Positions 1 to 8,177 of a DNA stretch of 64,000 nucleotides are shown one piece after another. A program made the position numbers and the translations under genes. Position 1 is the first letter of the stretch, and each line of letters opens with the position of its first letter. Source of the DNA: Competibacter_A sp037045535. GTDB taxonomy: Bacteria; Pseudomonadota; Gammaproteobacteria; Competibacterales; Competibacteraceae. The DNA is taken from contig JBAOHI010000027.1 in NCBI GenBank assembly GCA_037045535.1, forward strand, positions 1 to 64,000, written 5' to 3'. The notes beneath the pieces are model-generated. The model was given only the letters and a program-made list of their open reading frames with translations. It did not search any database and was not told where the DNA came from.

Positions 1-1665
1 ATGACCCGCATTGTGCCGCCGCGTGAAACTCTCCACATTGAATTCAAGAGTGATCGCAGCAGACTCTCGGATCGCGAGTTGGTGGAAGCGGTGGTGTGTC
101 TGGCTAACACCGAAGGTGGTGAATTGTGGTTGGGGGTGGAGGACAACGGCACGGTAACCGGTTTGCATCCCGAGCACGTCCTGCTGGAGGGATTGACCGG
201 GCTGATCGCCGGGCGCACCTCGCCATCGCTGACGGTGAACGTCGAGGCCGTGCAGGTGAACGGGGTGATGGTGGCGCGTATCGCGGTGCCCAAAGCGGCC
301 TCAAGCACGGCAACCACCAGCGGGGTCTATCTGAGAAGACGGCTCAAGCATGACGGCAAGCCCGAATGCGCGCCCATGCTACCCCACGACATCACCAGCC
401 GCGCCACTAGCTTTGGGCAACTCGACCTCTCCGCCCAACCGATCCCTGGCGCTCGGCTGGAAGACCTCGACCCGCTCGAACGCGAGCGCCTGCGCCAAGC
501 CGTGGAGCGCTACGGCGGCGACCGGGTATTGCTAGAACTCGACGACGAAGCGCTGGATGGGGCGCTGGGCCTGACATTCCGCCCCGCCAACGGTAACCGG
601 GTGCCAACCCTGCTGGGGTTGTTGCTGCTGGGCCGGGAAGCGCCTTTGCGCCAATGGGTTCCCACCCATGAACTGGCTTTTCAGGTGTTGGAACGGGAAG
701 AGATACGCCTCAACGAATTCCGCCGCGATCCTCTGCTGAAAGCGCTGGACTGGCTGGAAACCAACTTCCGTCCGTACAACCCGGAGCGAGAGTTGCAGGT
801 GGGTCTGTTCCGCGTCCCGGTGCCTCGGGTGGATATCGCGGCCTTTCGTGAAGCCGTTGCCAATGCGGTTCAGCATCGCGACTACACCCGCCTGGGCGCG
901 GTGCATGTGCGCCTGGACGACGACGGACTGACCATCAGCAACCCCGGCGGTTTGGTGGAGGGCGTAACCCTTGCCAACCTGTTGACCACCGAACCCCGCC
1001 CGCGTAACCGGGCACTCGCCGACGCCCTGAAACGCATCGGCATCGTCGAGCGTTCCGGTCGCGGGGTGGACCTGATTTACCGGGGACTGCTGCGTTTCGG
1101 CCGCCCGGAGCCGGACTACGGCCGTACCGATGCCCACAGCGTGGTCCTCAGACTCAGCACGGCGGAAGCCGATCTGTCGTTTTTGAAGCTGGTTCTGGAT
1201 GAAGAAAACCGTCGCGGCGGCAAGCTACCCATCGACGGATTGATCGCGCTGGCCGTTCTTCGCGGATTCAAGCGCATCACCAGCGAGGAACTGGCTCGCC
1301 ATCTGCAAAAAGATACGGATCAAGCCAAGCGGACCCTGGAAGTTCTGCACGAAGCCGGCCTGGTGCAGGCGCATGGCGCCACCAAGGCACGCAGCTACAC
1401 ATTGTCCGCCGGGTTATACCAAGCCATGGGGGACAAAGCCGCTTATACCCGACAAGCGGGGTTCTCTTCGATCCAAAACGAGCAGATGGTTCTCAGCTAC
1501 GTGCGCCAGCATGGGCAGATTCGCCGTAGCGAGGTAATGGAATTGTGCCGACTATCGGAAGGGCAAACGAAAGATTTGCTCAAGCGATTGAAAGAACAAA
1601 ATTTGCTGCTTCAGCATGGCGAGCGACGCGGTGCCTATTACACCCTTGGCCCAGCCGCCGATTGA
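1..1665 (+). CDS. AlbA_2 / GHKL-ATPase winged-helix regulator (defence-island type)
   Basis: Putative ATP-dependent transcriptional regulator of the AlbA_2 (Schlafen-like) family; I cannot name its target. The N-terminal region (about residues 8-110) has the AlbA_2 pattern, with IEFKSDRS followed by CLANTEGGELWLGVEDNG. A GHKL-type ATPase region follows around residues 280-370, containing the N-box-like NAVQHRDYTRLG and the G-box-like ISNPGG. The last 150 residues look like tandem winged-helix domains. The ATG is the first base of the window, so a longer N-terminus upstream cannot be excluded. Proteins of this kind commonly sit between hsdS and hsdR in type I restriction loci, and hsdR lies downstream here. 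Only tandem repeats, an hsdR scrap and darTG separate the two. Confidence 0.75.
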   Translation: MTRIVPPRETLHIEFKSDRSRLSDRELVEAVVCLANTEGGELWLGVEDNGTVTGLHPEHVLLEGLTGLIAGRTSPSLTVNVEAVQVNGVMVARIAVPKAASSTATTSGVYLRRRLKHDGKPECAPMLPHDITSRATSFGQLDLSAQPIPGARLEDLDPLERERLRQAVERYGGDRVLLELDDEALDGALGLTFRPANGNRVPTLLGLLLLGREAPLRQWVPTHELAFQVLEREEIRLNEFRRDPLLKALDWLETNFRPYNPERELQVGLFRVPVPRVDIAAFREAVANAVQHRDYTRLGAVHVRLDDDGLTISNPGGLVEGVTLANLLTTEPRPRNRALADALKRIGIVERSGRGVDLIYRGLLRFGRPEPDYGRTDAHSVVLRLSTAEADLSFLKLVLDEENRRGGKLPIDGLIALAVLRGFKRITSEELARHLQKDTDQAKRTLEVLHEAGLVQAHGATKARSYTLSAGLYQAMGDKAAYTRQAGFSSIQNEQMVLSYVRQHGQIRRSEVMELCRLSEGQTKDLLKRLKEQNLLLQHGERRGAYYTLGPAAD

Positions 1666-1669
1666 TGGA

Positions 1670-1741
1670 TTTATGGATGAGTTATGGATGAGTTATGGAT
1701 GAGTTATGGATGAGTTATGGGTGGTTATGGATGAGTTATGG
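1670..1741. repeat. 11-bp tandem repeat, unit GTTATGGATGA
   Basis: About six and a half head-to-tail copies of GTTATGGATGA begin five bases after the stop of the upstream gene. Most copies are exact. The first starts TTT instead of GTT, and one near 1714-1723 is 10 bp with GGG in place of GGA. Each unit contains an ATG and a TGA in overlapping frames, so no long ORF crosses it. The function is unknown. It may be a slippage-prone spacer between the regulator and the next genes. Confidence 0.85.
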
Positions 1742-1806
1742 AGATTACGCGCAAACCCGCCACAAGCCTAAAACCGCAATGAAGGCAGTATAGGGAGGAC
1801 ATCTTG

Positions 1807-1905
1807 ATGGGCTGGCAAGTGGTGCAGGAAAGCGTGCTCCGCGCCAAGTTGATGGAACTCAACACCCGCGACGGCCGGCCTTGGCTGTATCTGGAACCTG
1901 TTTGA
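1807..1905 (+). pseudogene. 32-codon remnant of the hsdR 5' end
   Basis: Bases 1816-1887 match 3759-3830 inside hsdR at 68 of 72 positions. The nine bases before them (ATGGGCTGG) match hsdR 3693-3701, so the remnant lacks the intervening 57 bp, which is an in-frame loss. It reads as a short ORF with MGW joined directly to QVVQESVLRAK and stops at a TGA overlapping the darT ATG (TGATG). It is most likely a leftover from the rearrangement that placed darTG next to hsdR. It could still act as a translated leader coupling ribosomes into darT. Confidence 0.75.
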
Positions 1906-2558
1906 TGTCGGACGCCGCGCCCCCGAACCCGACAAGGCTCTACCGCCTCGTGCATGTGGACAATCTCGCCACGTTGCTGACACGGGGTGCTTTACACGCT
2001 CCACACCGCACCCCGAACGACAGCTTGCCCTACCGGACCATTCACAGCGCGGCGGTTCAGGCCAACCGACAGGTCAAACCCGTTCCCTGCGGGCCAGGCG
2101 GTACGGTTCACGATTACGTGCCCTTCTACTTCGGCCCGCTGTCGGTGATGCTATTGAACCTCAAGACCGGGCGGGTGCCGGATTACCACGAAGGTCAAGC
2201 GCCGTTGATCTATCTGGTGACGACCGCGCAAACTGTGCGGCAGGCGGGATGCCGGTTCGTATTTTCGGACGGTCATGGTTTGGCCCGTTTCACCCACTGG
2301 TACGACGACTTGACCCGGTTGGATGAAGTGGATTGGGCTATCGTCGGCGAGCGTTACTGGTCGGATCAACCGGACGACAATGACCGCCAACGCCGCAAGC
2401 AGGCGGAATTTCTGGTCTGGCAGATACTCGATTGGTCATTGATTCACGGCATCGCGGTACTCGATAACGCGATGCGGCAACGCGTGGAGACAATACTCAA
2501 CCAGTTCCCACAGCGGGCACACCCCAAGGTGTCGCCCAAACCGGACTGGTATTACTAA
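1905..2558 (+). CDS. darT: DarT-family DNA ADP-ribosyltransferase toxin
   Basis: Toxin of the DarTG pair. The family uses NAD to attach ADP-ribose to thymidine in single-stranded DNA, blocking replication. The 217-residue protein starts with the conserved YRLVHVDNLATLL block (residues 13-25), which includes part of the NAD site. It has the family motif VPFYFGPLSVML (72-83) and ends the catalytic core with RKQAEFLV (164-171), where E168 matches the catalytic glutamate of DarT. I chose the ATG at 1905; an in-frame TTG lies 24 bases upstream, but conserved sequence begins only after the ATG. The antitoxin gene follows after 14 bases, the usual toxin-first order. Cytoplasmic. Confidence 0.88.
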   Translation: MSDAAPPNPTRLYRLVHVDNLATLLTRGALHAPHRTPNDSLPYRTIHSAAVQANRQVKPVPCGPGGTVHDYVPFYFGPLSVMLLNLKTGRVPDYHEGQAPLIYLVTTAQTVRQAGCRFVFSDGHGLARFTHWYDDLTRLDEVDWAIVGERYWSDQPDDNDRQRRKQAEFLVWQILDWSLIHGIAVLDNAMRQRVETILNQFPQRAHPKVSPKPDWYY

Positions 2559-2572
2559 AAGAGAGGATGGTG

Positions 2573-3622
2573 ATGATTGAACTCACGCGGGGCAATTTAT
2601 TGGAAGCCGAAGCCGAAGCCCTGGTCAATACGGTCAATTGCATCGGCCACATGGGCAAAGGTATCGCCTTGCAGTTCAAACAGGCGTTCCCGGCCAACTT
2701 CAAGGCGTATCAGGCGGCTTGTCGCGCGGGCGAGGTAACACCGGGCAAGATGCTGATTACCGACAACGGTAGTCTGGTCAACCCACGCTACATCATCAAC
2801 TTTCCAACCAAGCGCCATTGGCGCGGCCAGTCTCGCCTTGAGGACATTGCTGCCGGGCTCCAAGCGCTGGTGGTCGAGGTGCAGCGGTTGGGCGTTCGTT
2901 CCATTGCCGTGCCGCCGCTGGGTTGCGGCTTGGGTGGGCTGGACTGGGGCGTGGTACGCCCGATGATCGAACAGGCTTTTTCAGCGTTGCCGGATGTTCG
3001 GATTTTACTGTTTGAACCGACAGGCACCCCGGACGCCAAGGTGATGCCCGTGCGAACCGTTCGCCCGCGCATGACGCCCGCGCGCGCCTTGTTCATCAAG
3101 CTGATGGATGCCTATTCCGCCCTCGACTACCGCCGCACACTCCTGGAAGTGCAGAAACTTGCCTATTTCCTGCAAGAGGCCGGCGAACCGCTGCGTTTGC
3201 AGTACCAAGCAGGTCACTATGGTCCTTACGCCGCCAACCTGAACAAAGTCCTGGAAGTGATGGAGGGGCATTTCATTCGAGGTTATGGCGATAGCCAGAA
3301 ACCAGAGGCCGAGATCGACTTGCTTCCCGGCGCGATTGAGGAGGCGACTGCTTTCCTGGCCGACAAAGACGAATCGCTGGCCCGGCTTGCGCGAGTCGCC
3401 GAACTGATCGAAGGCTTTGAAACCCCTTATGGCATGGAGTTGCTGGCCACCACCCATTGGGTTGCTCATCACGGTGGCCCCCGAGGTGAAGCCCCGGCAA
3501 CAACTCCCGAAACAGTCATCCACCAGGTTCATACGTGGAACTCCCGCAAGCAGCGTGCGTTCAAGCCGGATCACATCCGCACGGCATGGACGCAGTTGAC
3601 GGAAAAGGGTTGGTTGCAGTGA
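2573..3622 (+). CDS. darG: DarG-family macrodomain antitoxin
   Basis: Antitoxin partner of DarT. The N-terminal macrodomain (residues 1 to about 155) removes ADP-ribose from DNA, and the C-terminal part probably binds and blocks DarT. Visible macrodomain features are GNLLEAEAEALVNTVNCIG, the HMGKGIA loop, PPLGCGLGGLDW and the FPTKRHW segment. Its K80 aligns with the lysine reported as important in Thermus DarG. The C-terminal region (about 165-349) contains QKLAYFLQEAG and YQAGHYGPYAANL. I place the start at ATG 2573 because GAGAGG ends six bases upstream. The earlier in-frame ATG at 2567 directly abuts that ribosome-binding site. hsdR begins 16 bases after the stop. Confidence 0.87.
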   Translation: MIELTRGNLLEAEAEALVNTVNCIGHMGKGIALQFKQAFPANFKAYQAACRAGEVTPGKMLITDNGSLVNPRYIINFPTKRHWRGQSRLEDIAAGLQALVVEVQRLGVRSIAVPPLGCGLGGLDWGVVRPMIEQAFSALPDVRILLFEPTGTPDAKVMPVRTVRPRMTPARALFIKLMDAYSALDYRRTLLEVQKLAYFLQEAGEPLRLQYQAGHYGPYAANLNKVLEVMEGHFIRGYGDSQKPEAEIDLLPGAIEEATAFLADKDESLARLARVAELIEGFETPYGMELLATTHWVAHHGGPRGEAPATTPETVIHQVHTWNSRKQRAFKPDHIRTAWTQLTEKGWLQ

Positions 3623-3638
3623 ATTTGGAGATATCCGA

Positions 3639-6600
3639 ATGGGTTGGGAACTGGAAACCGTCGAAAAACCTTTTGTAGCGCAACTGGTCGGCATGGGCTG
3701 GCGACACATACAAGGCGACATCGACGACCCGGCGGTGACGGGACGCGCCCGCTTCGCCCAAGTGGTGCAGGAAAGCGTGCTCCGCGCCAAGCTGGCGGAA
3801 CTCAACACCCGCGATGGCCGGCCTTGGCTGGACGACGAGCGGATTTCCCAAGCCGTGAGCGCCATCACCCGCATCGGCGCGGCCAAATTGATGGAAGCCA
3901 ACCGGATCGCCACCGACCTGCTGCTCAAGGGCATCACCGTGGACGGCCGGCCAGACTGGGACGGCGGGCGCGGCCAAACGATCCAGTACCTCGACTGGGC
4001 GCATCCCGACCGCAACCAGTTCACCGTCATCAACCAATATCGGGTCGATTGCCCGCCGGGCTACAACAGCGGCAAAGCGTTCATCGTCCCCGATCTGGTG
4101 TTGCTAGTGAACGGCATCCCGCTGGTGGTGGTGGAGTGCAAAAGCCCGGCGGTGCAAGAACCGCTCGCGGCGGCGGTGGATCAACTGCGCCGCTACAGTA
4201 ACCAGCGCCGGGCCAATTTCGAGGTCCAGGACAACGAAGGCAACGAACCGCTGTTCCATACCAATCAGTTGCTGATTGCCTCCAGCTTCGATCAGACCCG
4301 AGTGGGCTGTATCGGCGGCCTGTTCGAGCATTTCGCCGCCTGGAAAACCGTCGTCCCACGCACCGAGACCGAAGTCGCGGCCCGTCTCGGCAAAACCGTG
4401 CTCTCCGAACAGGAGCGCACCATCGCCGGGATGCTGGACCCGTCCAACCTGCTCGATACCATCCGTCACTTCACGCTGTTCATGTCGGTGGGCGGCCAAA
4501 CCATCAAGGCGGTCTGCCGCTATCCACAATTCCGCGCCGTAAACAAGGCACTCGACCGCTTACGCACCGGCAAGACCCGCATCCAGGACGGCGAGCACGA
4601 CCGGCGGGGCGGTATCATCTGGCACACCCAAGGCTCGGGCAAAAGCCTGACGATGGTATTTCTGGTCAGGAAGCTGCGCACCCAACCGGATTTGCGACGC
4701 TTCAAAGTCATCGTGGTCACCGACCGCAAGGACTTACAGGCGCAGCTTGCCGCTACCGCCGACCTGACCGGCGAGCCGGTGGAGGTGGCGGCCAGCACCG
4801 ACCAATTGAAAGCGTTGGTGCGCCGCCAAGGACCGGGACTGGTGTTCGCCATGATCCAGAAGTACCGCGCGAACGATCTAGCGGGAGAACCTCAAGCCAC
4901 TCCCGCGCGGAAAGCGGCGGAATCGTCGGCGCCGAGCTACGTCGCCCCGCTCTCGGCTGTCTTGAACAGCGACGACGCCATCCTGGTGCTGGTGGATGAA
5001 GCGCATCGCAGCCACGGCAACGACCTTCATGCCTACCTGATGGCCGGCATCCCCAATGCCGCCAAGATCGGTTTCACCGGCACGCCCATCATCATGGGCG
5101 AAAAGAAACGCACCCACGAAATCTTCGGCGAGTTCATCGACCGCTACACGATCCAGGAGTCCGAGCGCGACGGCGCGACCGTGCCGGTGCTCTACGAAGG
5201 CCGCACCGCCCGAGGCGCGATCAAGGACGGCGCCAGTTTGGACGAACTGTTCGAAGACCTGTTTCGGGAATGCGGCCCGGAAGAATTGGAAGCGATCAAG
5301 CGCAAATACGCCACCCGAGGCCAGATTTTCGAGGCGCCGGCGCTGATCGCCGACAAGGCGCGCGATATCCTGCGCCACTACGTGACCTGCATTCTGCCCA
5401 ACGGCTACAAGGCGCAACTGGTCGCCTATAGCCGGCTGGCCGTAATGCGTTATTTCGATGCCCTGGAGACCGCCCGCACCGAATTGCTGACCGAGGCCGA
5501 GGCGCTGCCGCCGGAAGATAAAGCGATGGACGACGAGGCCCTGTGTCGGCGTCCGCTCCCCATCCAGGCACGGGTGCAGGCCTGGCGCTACCGCGAAACG
5601 CTGCGAACCATCGAGTTCGCGCCGGTCATCTCGGGCGGCAACAACGACGACCCGGCGTGGAAATCCTGGACGGACGGCGCGGCCCAAGAACTGCGCATCA
5701 AGCGCTTCAGACGACCACTGTTTCACGCTGACCCGACTAAAACCGACCCGCTGGCGTTTCTGATCGTCAAATCGATGCTGTTGACCGGCTTCGATGCACC
5801 TATCGAGGGCGTGATGTATCTGGATCGCCCGATCCGCGAAGCCGAGTTGTTGCAGGCCATCGCCCGCGTCAACCGCCCCGGCTTCGGCAAGCGGGCCGGC
5901 ATCGTGGTGGATTACTACGGGGTGGCCCGCCACCTGAAGGAAGCGCTGGCCGCGTACAGCGATGAAGACGTGCAGGGCGCGCTGCAAAACCTGAAGGACG
6001 AAGTACCGATCCTGCGCGACCGTCATGCGCGAGTGGTGAACGTGTTTCGCAGTCGAGGGATTGAGGCGCTGGACGATACCGAAGCCTGCGTGGCGCTGCT
6101 GGCCGATGACAAGTTGCGCGCCGAGTTCACCGTCAAGCTCAAGCCGTTCCTGGATTCGCTGGATTTGGTGTTGCCCCGCCCGGATGGACTGCCGTTCACC
6201 CAAGACGCCAAGCGGTTGGCCTTCATCCACGCCCGCGCCCGCAACCGCTACAAGGACATGCCGGTGCTGGGCAAGGATGTCGGCGGCAAGGTGCGCAAGC
6301 TGATCGACGATCATGTCATCTCCCTCGGCATCGACCCGAAGATTCCGCCGATTTCGCTGACCGATGCCCATTTCGATACCCACGTCTCGCGCCAGGCCAA
6401 CGACCGCGCCAAGGCGTCGGAAATGGAGCACGCCATCCGCTCCCACATCCGCCAGCACCTGGACGAAGACCCGGTGCTTTACCGCAAGCTCAGCGAACGC
6501 CTCAAGGATATTTTGGACCAGCTCAACGAGCAGTGGGATGCGCTGCTCGCCGCGCTGCGACAGATCATCGACGAGTTGCGAACCGGCCAAGCGGCGAAAG

Positions 6601-6791
6601 ACGACAATGCGCCAGACCTGCCCGACCACTATCTGCCTTTCCTGCGCCTGTTGCTGGAAACCGCCGTCGGCAATACCGCGCCGGACGAGACGACCCGCAC
6701 GCGGCTGGCGGACGTGACCGTGGAGATCGTGGACCATATCGCCAGCGAACTGACCGAGACCTTTTGGGCACCTCGAAAAACCTTGTTATGA
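3639..6791 (+). CDS. hsdR: Type I restriction enzyme R subunit HsdR, 3' end cut by an IS element
   Basis: Motor and nuclease subunit of a type I restriction-modification complex, which translocates DNA and cleaves unmodified sites. The N-terminal PD-(D/E)xK nuclease has PD at 151-152 and ECK at 166-168. The SF2 helicase motifs are Walker A TQGSGKS (330-336), DEAH (453-456), GFTGTP (478-483) and QAIARVNRPG near 745. The last in-frame codons (APRKTLL, stop) come from an inserted IS5-family element. The native C-terminus, beginning FWKPNKKPAQD, lies at 8016-8177 beyond it, so about 53 residues are lost. No hsdM or hsdS is in the window; they may lie to the left. Activity of the truncated protein is uncertain. 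Confidence 0.92.
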   Translation: MGWELETVEKPFVAQLVGMGWRHIQGDIDDPAVTGRARFAQVVQESVLRAKLAELNTRDGRPWLDDERISQAVSAITRIGAAKLMEANRIATDLLLKGITVDGRPDWDGGRGQTIQYLDWAHPDRNQFTVINQYRVDCPPGYNSGKAFIVPDLVLLVNGIPLVVVECKSPAVQEPLAAAVDQLRRYSNQRRANFEVQDNEGNEPLFHTNQLLIASSFDQTRVGCIGGLFEHFAAWKTVVPRTETEVAARLGKTVLSEQERTIAGMLDPSNLLDTIRHFTLFMSVGGQTIKAVCRYPQFRAVNKALDRLRTGKTRIQDGEHDRRGGIIWHTQGSGKSLTMVFLVRKLRTQPDLRRFKVIVVTDRKDLQAQLAATADLTGEPVEVAASTDQLKALVRRQGPGLVFAMIQKYRANDLAGEPQATPARKAAESSAPSYVAPLSAVLNSDDAILVLVDEAHRSHGNDLHAYLMAGIPNAAKIGFTGTPIIMGEKKRTHEIFGEFIDRYTIQESERDGATVPVLYEGRTARGAIKDGASLDELFEDLFRECGPEELEAIKRKYATRGQIFEAPALIADKARDILRHYVTCILPNGYKAQLVAYSRLAVMRYFDALETARTELLTEAEALPPEDKAMDDEALCRRPLPIQARVQAWRYRETLRTIEFAPVISGGNNDDPAWKSWTDGAAQELRIKRFRRPLFHADPTKTDPLAFLIVKSMLLTGFDAPIEGVMYLDRPIREAELLQAIARVNRPGFGKRAGIVVDYYGVARHLKEALAAYSDEDVQGALQNLKDEVPILRDRHARVVNVFRSRGIEALDDTEACVALLADDKLRAEFTVKLKPFLDSLDLVLPRPDGLPFTQDAKRLAFIHARARNRYKDMPVLGKDVGGKVRKLIDDHVISLGIDPKIPPISLTDAHFDTHVSRQANDRAKASEMEHAIRSHIRQHLDEDPVLYRKLSERLKDILDQLNEQWDALLAALRQIIDELRTGQAAKDDNAPDLPDHYLPFLRLLLETAVGNTAPDETTRTRLADVTVEIVDHIASELTETFWAPRKTLL
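6762..6765. repeat. Left copy of the IS target-site duplication
   Basis: TTTT immediately precedes the left inverted repeat, and TTTT at 8016-8019 follows the right one. If the IR is taken as 16 bp, the duplication reads CTTTTG (6761-6766 and 8015-8020). Removing one copy plus the element restores the hsdR frame as ACC TTT TGG AAG. Confidence 0.75.
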
Positions 6792-8015
6792 GAAAATAGG
6801 GTTGTTGATCCCCGCCAAGAGCCCGGATATCCGATGATCAAAGAAAGCCTGTTTGCCGCCCAGGAACGGGAAGCCAAATTGGATCGTCTGGGCGATGTGC
6901 TGCAAGTCATGGAGCAGCAGGTTGACTTCAAGGCGCTGGCGGCGGAGATGGACCGGGTAGCGCCGCGACCCGGACGGGCACGTGGGGGGCGTCCACCGTT
7001 TCCCACCGAGTTGATGGTACGTGCCCTGGTTCTTCAGGATTTATATGGACTGAGTGACGAACAGATGGAATACCAAGTGCTGGATCGACTGAGCTTCCAG
7101 CGTTTCCTGGGCCTGCGGCACAGTAGTCAGATACCCGATCGCACCACATTCTGGACCTTCCGCGAGCGGTTGACGGTGGCGAAGGCGGGAGACGCGCTGT
7201 TTGAGGCGGTGCATCGTCAACTGGCCCAGCAGGGTTATATTGCTCGTGGTGGGCAGATGGTGGACGCCAGTCTGGTTCCCGTTCCTCGCCAGCACGTCAC
7301 GGAAAAAGAACGGGAATTGCTGAAAGCGTCGGCGATGCCGGTGGACTGGAAGCCGGCCCAGCGCCGGCAGAAGGACATGGAGGCCACCTGGACGAAGAAG
7401 CACGGCAAATCCTACTTCGGTTACAAGGTCTCGGTCAGCGCCGACCGACGCTACAAGCTGATCCGCCAGGTCAAGGTCAGCACCGCTGCGGAGAACGACA
7501 CCCTGCACCTGGAAGATGTCCTGGATCACGCGAATACCGGCCGTGATCTTTATGGCGACAAGGGCTATGTTGATGGTGAACGTGAGCGGCGCCTCAAGAC
7601 CCAGGGTTGGCGAGTACACATCCAGCGCAAGGCAAAGAAAGGCAAACCGCTGTCCGCCTGCCAGGCGCGCCGCAACACCCGCATTGCCCGGGTTCGGGCG
7701 CGGGTCGAACACGTCTTCGCCGCTATGGAGCAGATGGGCGGAAAACTCCTACGATGTATCGGTCTGGATCGAGCGACCTTCCAACTCACGGGGAAGGCAG
7801 CGGTCTACAACCTACGTCGCCTGTGCATTCTCAAGGCATACGGTGTGGTCGCTTTCTAACGCCCAAGTGCGATCCCGGTACGACCGGGATGGTGATTTCG
7901 GGCGGGGATGAACCCTTCGGGCCGGGGCACAAACCAAAGATATTGTGAGGCTCACGCCTCAGGCACCTTGCTTTGCCCATTTTGCCGGCTTCATGTCCGG
8001 TTTTTCGAGGTGCCC
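6766..8015 (+). mobile_element. IS5-family insertion sequence, 1250 bp, inserted in hsdR
   Basis: Complete element bounded by perfect 17-bp inverted repeats: GGGCACCTCGAAAAACC at 6766-6782 and its reverse complement at 7999-8015. It carries one DDE transposase gene and a non-coding right tail (7860-7998) with small hairpins, including ATCCCGG...CCGGGAT and GAGGC...GCCTC. Flanking TTTT (or CTTTTG) repeats and clean restoration of the hsdR frame on excision show the exact insertion point. The intact ends and intact ORF suggest a fairly recent insertion. Confidence 0.92.
6834..7859 (+). CDS. IS5-family DDE transposase
   Basis: Transposase of 341 residues that cuts and rejoins the ends of the surrounding element. 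A DUF772-like N-terminal region (GGRPPFPTELMVRALVLQ, then YGLSDEQMEYQVLDRLSF) precedes the RNase H-like catalytic core. The presumed catalytic triad is D144 in MVDASLV, D242 in LYGDKGY and E292 in RVEHVF. The spacing and the RVEH signature are typical of the IS5 family. The gene starts 68 bases inside the left end and is full length with no internal stop, so the element may still be mobile. The ATG follows GGATATCCG, with no strong ribosome-binding site. Confidence 0.92.
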   Translation: MIKESLFAAQEREAKLDRLGDVLQVMEQQVDFKALAAEMDRVAPRPGRARGGRPPFPTELMVRALVLQDLYGLSDEQMEYQVLDRLSFQRFLGLRHSSQIPDRTTFWTFRERLTVAKAGDALFEAVHRQLAQQGYIARGGQMVDASLVPVPRQHVTEKERELLKASAMPVDWKPAQRRQKDMEATWTKKHGKSYFGYKVSVSADRRYKLIRQVKVSTAAENDTLHLEDVLDHANTGRDLYGDKGYVDGERERRLKTQGWRVHIQRKAKKGKPLSACQARRNTRIARVRARVEHVFAAMEQMGGKLLRCIGLDRATFQLTGKAAVYNLRRLCILKAYGVVAF

Positions 8016-8177
8016 TTTTGGAAGCCAAACAAGAAACCGGCCCAGGATGCGCTGCAGTGCGCGATTTTCGAGCGCCTGATCGCGTCCAGGTTGATTGAAA
8101 TGGGTCAGGTGGAAGCGCTGGTGGACAAACTGATGGAACTGGCCCGCGCCAATCATCACCGGTTGATGCAGGCATGA
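8016..8177 (+). pseudogene. Severed C-terminal tail of HsdR (53 codons)
   Basis: Reads FWKPNKKPAQDALQ and continues through LVDKLMELARANHHRL to the stop, the usual C-terminal pattern of HsdR. It is exactly in frame with the upstream hsdR when the IS and one duplicated target site are removed. An ATG inside the IS (7908) opens a chimeric 89-codon frame through this tail, but I see no reason to expect a functional product. Its stop overlaps the next gene's ATG (ATGA at 8174), so hsdR and the metallopeptidase gene were once translationally coupled. Confidence 0.88.

Noticed and set aside
4878..6737. Long minus-strand open frame opposite hsdR (619 codons)
   Set aside because: It is the antisense shadow of a GC-rich gene. 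The plus-strand frame has all HsdR motifs and the antisense translation has no recognisable domain.
7908..8177. 89-codon ORF starting inside the IS as a genuine gene
   Set aside because: The first part is IS tail sequence. Only the last 53 codons are conserved, as the severed HsdR terminus.
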